Of a stretch of 64,000 bases of DNA, positions 59,891-64,000 are shown one piece after another. Within the stretch, counting starts at the first letter, position 1, and every line of letters begins with the position of its first letter. A program made the translations under genes and the position numbers. The notes beneath the pieces were generated by a model, which was not told the origin of the DNA, ran no database searches, and saw nothing but the letters and a program-made list of their open reading frames with translations. Origin of the DNA: Podaxis mareebaensis (Eukaryota > Basidiomycota > Agaricomycetes > Agaricales > Agaricaceae); NCBI GenBank assembly GCA_018524725.1, contig JAEUWP010000562.1, positions 558,001 to 622,000 of the forward strand, read 5' to 3'.

Positions 59891-62491
59891 ATGCCTATGC
59901 TGTACGCTCTTCGCTGCGTGTTCTGACTTTTGCTGACGTACTGCTGCCTCCCTTAGGGCTGATCCCTCACAAAAGTACCGTCCGTACAAACCCATCAACC
60001 TCCCAAACCGCCAATGGCCTTCCAAAACGTTCACAAAAGCACCTATCTGGTTGTCGACCGATCTACGTGATGGTAATCAAGCTCTCGCGAATCCAATGAC
60101 TATTGAACAAAAGACTACCTTCTTCCGTCAATTGGTCAAGTGTGGTGTGAAGCAGATTGAAGTGGCATACCCTTCAGCTAGTGATACCGACTTCGGCTTC
60201 GTCAGGGGTCTCATTGAGAACAATGAAATCCCCGATGATGTCTGGATTCAGGTATGATACGAAATTTTGCTCCTGCACGCCTGTTTTTTGTGTCGTGCTG
60301 ACGGATAGAAATTAGGTTTTGACGCCGGCAAGAGAGGACCTGATCAGAAGAACGATCGATGCCGTCGCGGGATGCAAACACGCGATTATTCACATGTATA
60401 ATGCAACATCACCTACGTTCCGAAGTGTCGTATTCCGCAATTCGAAGGAACAAACCGTCGAGCTCGCGGTGAAGCACACAAAACTCGTGAAGCAGTTGAC
60501 GGAAGAGTGCACGGCCAAGTACGGGACAATATTCAAGTATGAGTATAGTCCGGAGACTTTCTCGCAGACGGAACCAGAGTTTGCTGTTGAGATTTGTGAG
60601 GCTGTCAAGGCAGCGTGGGGCAAGGCTGGTACCAGCGAAGACCGTATCATCTTCAACTTGCCTACAACTGTGGAGATTTCGCCACCCAACCATTATGCGG
60701 ATCAGGTACGGTGTCCATATTAATTCTTAGACCGCCAATCTTATGAGGACCACGCAGATCGAGTACTTCTGCAGCCACATCTCTGAACGCGAAAAGGTCA
60801 TCGTCAGTCTGCATCCTCACAACGACCGAGGTATGGTCTTTCATGTTATTATGTTTGATCGCATTTAATCGGCTATCACAGGAACTGGCATTGCTTCGGC
60901 CGAACTTGGTGTTTTGGCTGGCGGTGATCGTATTGAAGGTTGTTTGTTCGGCAATGGAGAACGGACAGGCAACGTCGATCTCGTAAACCTCGCTCTGAAT
61001 TTGTATACCCAAGGCATTTCCCCTGGTCTCGATTTCAGCGACCTCCAAACCGTTATCGACACCGTTACCCAATGCAATGACCTTCCCGTCCACCCCCGCC
61101 ACCCTTACGCTGGAGAGCTTGTCTTTACTGCGTTCTCTGGATCACACCAAGACGCTATCAAGAAAGGCTTCGAGGCGCAGAAGATTCGACATGCCGAGGC
61201 CAAGGCCAAGGGCGAGCCCAAATACTGGGACATGCCCTACCTCCCAATCGATCCCGCCGACCTGGGTCAGACATACGAAGCCGTCATCCGCGTCAATTCT
61301 CAGTCCGGAAAGGGTGGTATTGCCTACCTTATCAAGCAGCACTTGGGCTTGGACCTTCCTCGCAAGATGCAAATCGCGTTCTACCAGGTTATCCAGGCGA
61401 TCTCGGACCGCGAGGCACGCGAGATGATGGTGGAGGACATCACTACAGCGTTCCGCTCTACATACCACTTTGGTGGACCCAAGTACCAAGGTCGTTTGGC
61501 CCTCCGAAACTTCAAGATTTCGGCGGAGCCTACTGCTGATCCTGGAGATGATGAAAGCGCTGACCAACGTGATGAGCGACGTCACTTCGACGGTACTTTG
61601 CTTGTTGACGGGGTTTATCGGGTCGTTCGTGGGGATGGTAACGGTCCTCTATCTGCCCTCTTGGACGCCCTCCGCACACACCTTAAGATCGACCTCACGA
61701 TCCGCGAGTATACCGAGCACGCCGTCGGAGAGGGCAAAGAAGCCAAAGCTGCGTCCTACGTCGAGGTTGTGCCCGCTGATGATCGCAAGTCCACTACATC
61801 ATGGTGGGGTGTTGGCGTCGATTCCGACATCGCTGGTTCCGGTCTCCGTGCGCTTTTGAGCGCAGTCAACTCTGCCATTGGTGATCGTGCATTGCCAGAA
61901 TTGAAGTTGAATGTTGGCTTCGGTGCTACTTCGGCACAAGCTGATATTGCAAGTGCCATCGTCAATGCTCTTGGCCTCGAACTCCCGCGCAGATTCCAGG
62001 CTGCGTTCTTCGAAGTCGTACAGCGTTATGCACGCGACAGGGAGTCCGAGATTTCGTACGACGACCTCATTAGCCTCTTCCAAAAGATATACTACTTTGG
62101 CGTGCCATCCAAGTACGAATTGGCATCCTTCAAACTGGAACACATCGATGCTACGCGTCGTCAACTGAACGGGGAGTTCCTCTTCGCTGGTGAGAAGCGT
62201 ACAGTCAGCGGGGAGGGTAACGGACCTCTGTCATCCACCCTTGCTGCTCTGCACCAGCAGATCAGCGGTACGCTAGCAATTAGGGAGTATTCCGAGCACT
62301 CGATTGGTGAGGGTACGGAAGTGGTAGCTGCGTCGTATGTGGAACTGGTGTATGAGGCACCTGGACAGAAGAAGAGGTTTGCATGGGGTATTGGGACTGA
62401 TACGGATATCACAGCGTCGGGTATCAAGGCCGTTCTGAATGCGGCGAGCAGCTTGGATGTTGTAGTACTGAAGGCTGTGAACGGTCACTAG
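59891..62491 (+). CDS. LEU4: 2-isopropylmalate synthase with a duplicated regulatory region
   Basis: First committed step of leucine synthesis: acetyl-CoA plus 2-oxoisovalerate to 2-isopropylmalate. Exons: 59891-59901, 59957-60251, 60316-60705, 60758-60830 and 60882-62491, 792 residues. The TIM barrel reads [20 protein letters not shown] (metal Asp), [19 protein letters not shown] residues (here [17 protein letters not shown]), [40 protein letters not shown] (HxH metal site) and [16 protein letters not shown]. After [20 protein letters not shown] there are two similar C-terminal modules, one about 61301-61885 and the other about 61937-62470. They share GLELPRRFQ / [27 protein letters not shown] / [12 protein letters not shown] and AASYVE. 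Yeast Leu4 (619 residues) has one such module, so about 170 extra residues are explained by the duplication. No mitochondrial signal is obvious. Confidence 0.95.
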
Positions 62492-62758
62492 GAGGGAAGA
62501 ATAGTCAAAGAAAGGAAAGTATATAAAAAGCTGTATTATGTACATGGAATTTGAAATATCTCGTGTGACTGAGGTGATGAGGCAGACAGCAGGCGCTCAA
62601 GCGCGCAGGCTCGGAGGCGAAGGGAATAAAGTGGGCGGAGTCACGAGTGGACAGGTTGACGGAATAGCAAAGTTGCCATTCTGATCCATCTCTAAATCCA
62701 AATAAGGATCCCAGCTTAACTGCTTCGATCGACCTACCCACTCTTCACCACAACTACC

Positions 62759-64000
62759 ATGCCCGCATCTCCAGGCCGCGCCTCGCGGTATACCCGCGAC
62801 TCCAATAACATGGCCAGCTCACGTACCCTTGGAGCATCATTGTCTAGTTCCCGGCCATTCCTCAATATGATCAACCCCATGACGTCGCGTACTTACCAAG
62901 GGTACATACGCGCTGACCAGTCGCCCGTAGAAGAGGAGAACGAGCTCGAAGAACAGGATCTCGGATCTGGTGGGCGGAGTCGAGGGAGCGGCTCTGGCAC
63001 TAGTAAAGCTGCGAATACGAATACCAACACGAGTGGGAGGACAAAGGGGAAGGAGAAAGAGAGGAAGGTATCTTGGGACGCAGGTGCTCCGGAGACGAAT
63101 ACTCTACGACCGAATATCAAACAAGACGGTGAAGATAAGAGGGAGGACTCATCAGACGACGAGGTGCCGCAGAGTTTTATAATCGAAACCCCGACTTCGA
63201 GAGTGAATGCTGCATTCAGCAAGGCTGCGTCATCCTCCAAGGCGAAAGGGAAGGGTAAAGCCAAAACTTCAGATACTACGACTACTCCTGCAGGCCAGCA
63301 GCGTGGTCAACCGTTGTATTCTGTTGCTGGGAGGAAGATACCTCCGACAGGACCTATACTCCCGATCTCCGTGCAGGACAAGAACTTGAATATCCCACCG
63401 AGACCTTCCGAACTGGATGAAGAGGAACACCGGGCGGTGCTTTATGCGTCGGGCGCTTCTAATTCTGGGGAGAGTAATGGGGCGGGAGGTGGAAGGCGGC
63501 AGGCAAAAGGCACCATGAGAGGATTGGATGCATATGAACGCGCATTGTGGAATTGGGTCAATGTGTATAACTTGGATGCTTTCTTGCAAGAGGTCTATTA
63601 CTATTATGAGGGGAAGGGGATCTATAGTATTGCCCTTGCAAGGGGCCTGAATTTACTGTTGGTTCCTGCCTTTTGGGCTTTTGGTTATCTTGTGTGCTGA
63701 CGTATTTTGTGACAGGACAGTGGGCTTCGTTATCGGATTCTCGACGTTCTTGCTGGGATGTGTCGATTATTCGAAGCTACGGCATGAAAGTGCAACAGGT
63801 CTTTCTGAAGTTGTTGTTGATAAATGCGTGTCCAAGTATGTGCCTTTCCCTTGTCTCTTTTCTAGTGCTCATGACTTTTCTTTGCAGGTTTTCGGGACTA
63901 ACATTCCTCTTCTTCCTCCTTTTTCTCGCATTCTACATCTGGCAAATCATCTCGTTCATCCTAGACATCCACCGCCTCATCGATATGTACAACTTTTACA
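62759..64000 (+). CDS. ATG9: Autophagy protein ATG9, 5' part (cut by the window edge)
   Basis: A multi-pass membrane protein (lipid scramblase) of autophagosome formation. The start at 62759 gives MPASPGRASRYTRDSNNMAS. A long disordered cytosolic N-terminus follows (Ser/Gly/Lys-rich, for example KGKEKERKVSWDAG and SSKAKGKGKAKTSDTTTTPA). The family core begins GLDAYERALWNWVNVYNLDA, then FLQEVYYYYEGKGIYSIALA. Splicing at about 63655-63716 joins GLNLL to TVGFVIGFSTFLLGCVDYSK, the first transmembrane segment. A further intron near 63836-63889 leads into FSGLTFLFFLLFLAFYIWQI, the second, and SFILDIHRLIDMYNFY, where the window ends. The remaining membrane segments lie outside. The 267 bp upstream of the start hold nothing else. 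Confidence 0.92.

Overview
This window is nuclear DNA of a filamentous basidiomycete, most likely an Agaricomycete. The protein genes are split by many short GT-AG introns, mostly about 50-65 nt. A secreted GH6 cellobiohydrolase carries an N-terminal CBM1, as in plant-litter or wood-decay fungi. The proteins read like agaricomycete orthologues: WC-2, DASH Dad3, a DUF1776 protein, Zn2Cys6 and BTB proteins. I found no virus, plasmid, CRISPR array or secondary-metabolite cluster. Most genes are conserved housekeeping genes on both strands, so I rebuilt exon structures by eye from splice signals and protein motifs.

Layout, left to right. 0-7.6 kb, all minus strand: an SR-type splicing factor cut by the left edge, mitochondrial cysteine desulfurase NFS1, the GH6 cellobiohydrolase, a weak hypothetical ORF and a NECAP-type endocytic protein. 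7.7-12.8 kb, plus: COP9 subunit 8, a UBLCP1-type phosphatase and a peroxisomal-type Nudix hydrolase ending in SKL. 13-22 kb: a secreted carboxylesterase (minus), a CWF19L1/Drn1 protein with three zinc knuckles (plus) and a PLP aminotransferase (minus) whose intron holds a small transposon. 22.7-37 kb, plus: arginase, a very long kinesin, a short-chain dehydrogenase, WC-2 and ARPC1. 38-49 kb: a BTB protein (minus), the small DASH gene DAD3, inositol-pentakisphosphate 2-kinase, isovaleryl-CoA dehydrogenase and a Zn2Cys6 factor (plus), then PAC1/LIS1 (minus). 50-64 kb: ATP synthase beta, tRNA-Ser(AGA), a DUF1776 protein, a 2H phosphoesterase touching a Nudix gene, glutamyl-tRNA synthetase (minus), 2-isopropylmalate synthase, and the 5' part of ATG9 cut by the right edge.

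The genes do not form one pathway. Loose themes are cytoskeleton and its motors (kinesin, ARPC1, Dad3, PAC1), RNA processing (SR protein, CWF19L1, 2H phosphoesterase), mitochondrial metabolism (NFS1, ATP2, IVD) and amino-acid metabolism (arginase, LEU4, IVD, GluRS). The most interesting items are: a three-copy TA-flanked MITE family with two identical copies; a duplicated regulatory half in 2-isopropylmalate synthase; a TGAGTCA Gcn4-type site in the 191-bp promoter shared by glutamyl-tRNA synthetase and 2-isopropylmalate synthase; a long Ser/Pro-rich insertion inside the kinesin motor; a stop codon of one gene overlapping a possible start of the next; and abrupt C-to-G strand-composition switches inside three neighbouring genes. 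I did not find a clearly new multi-gene system.
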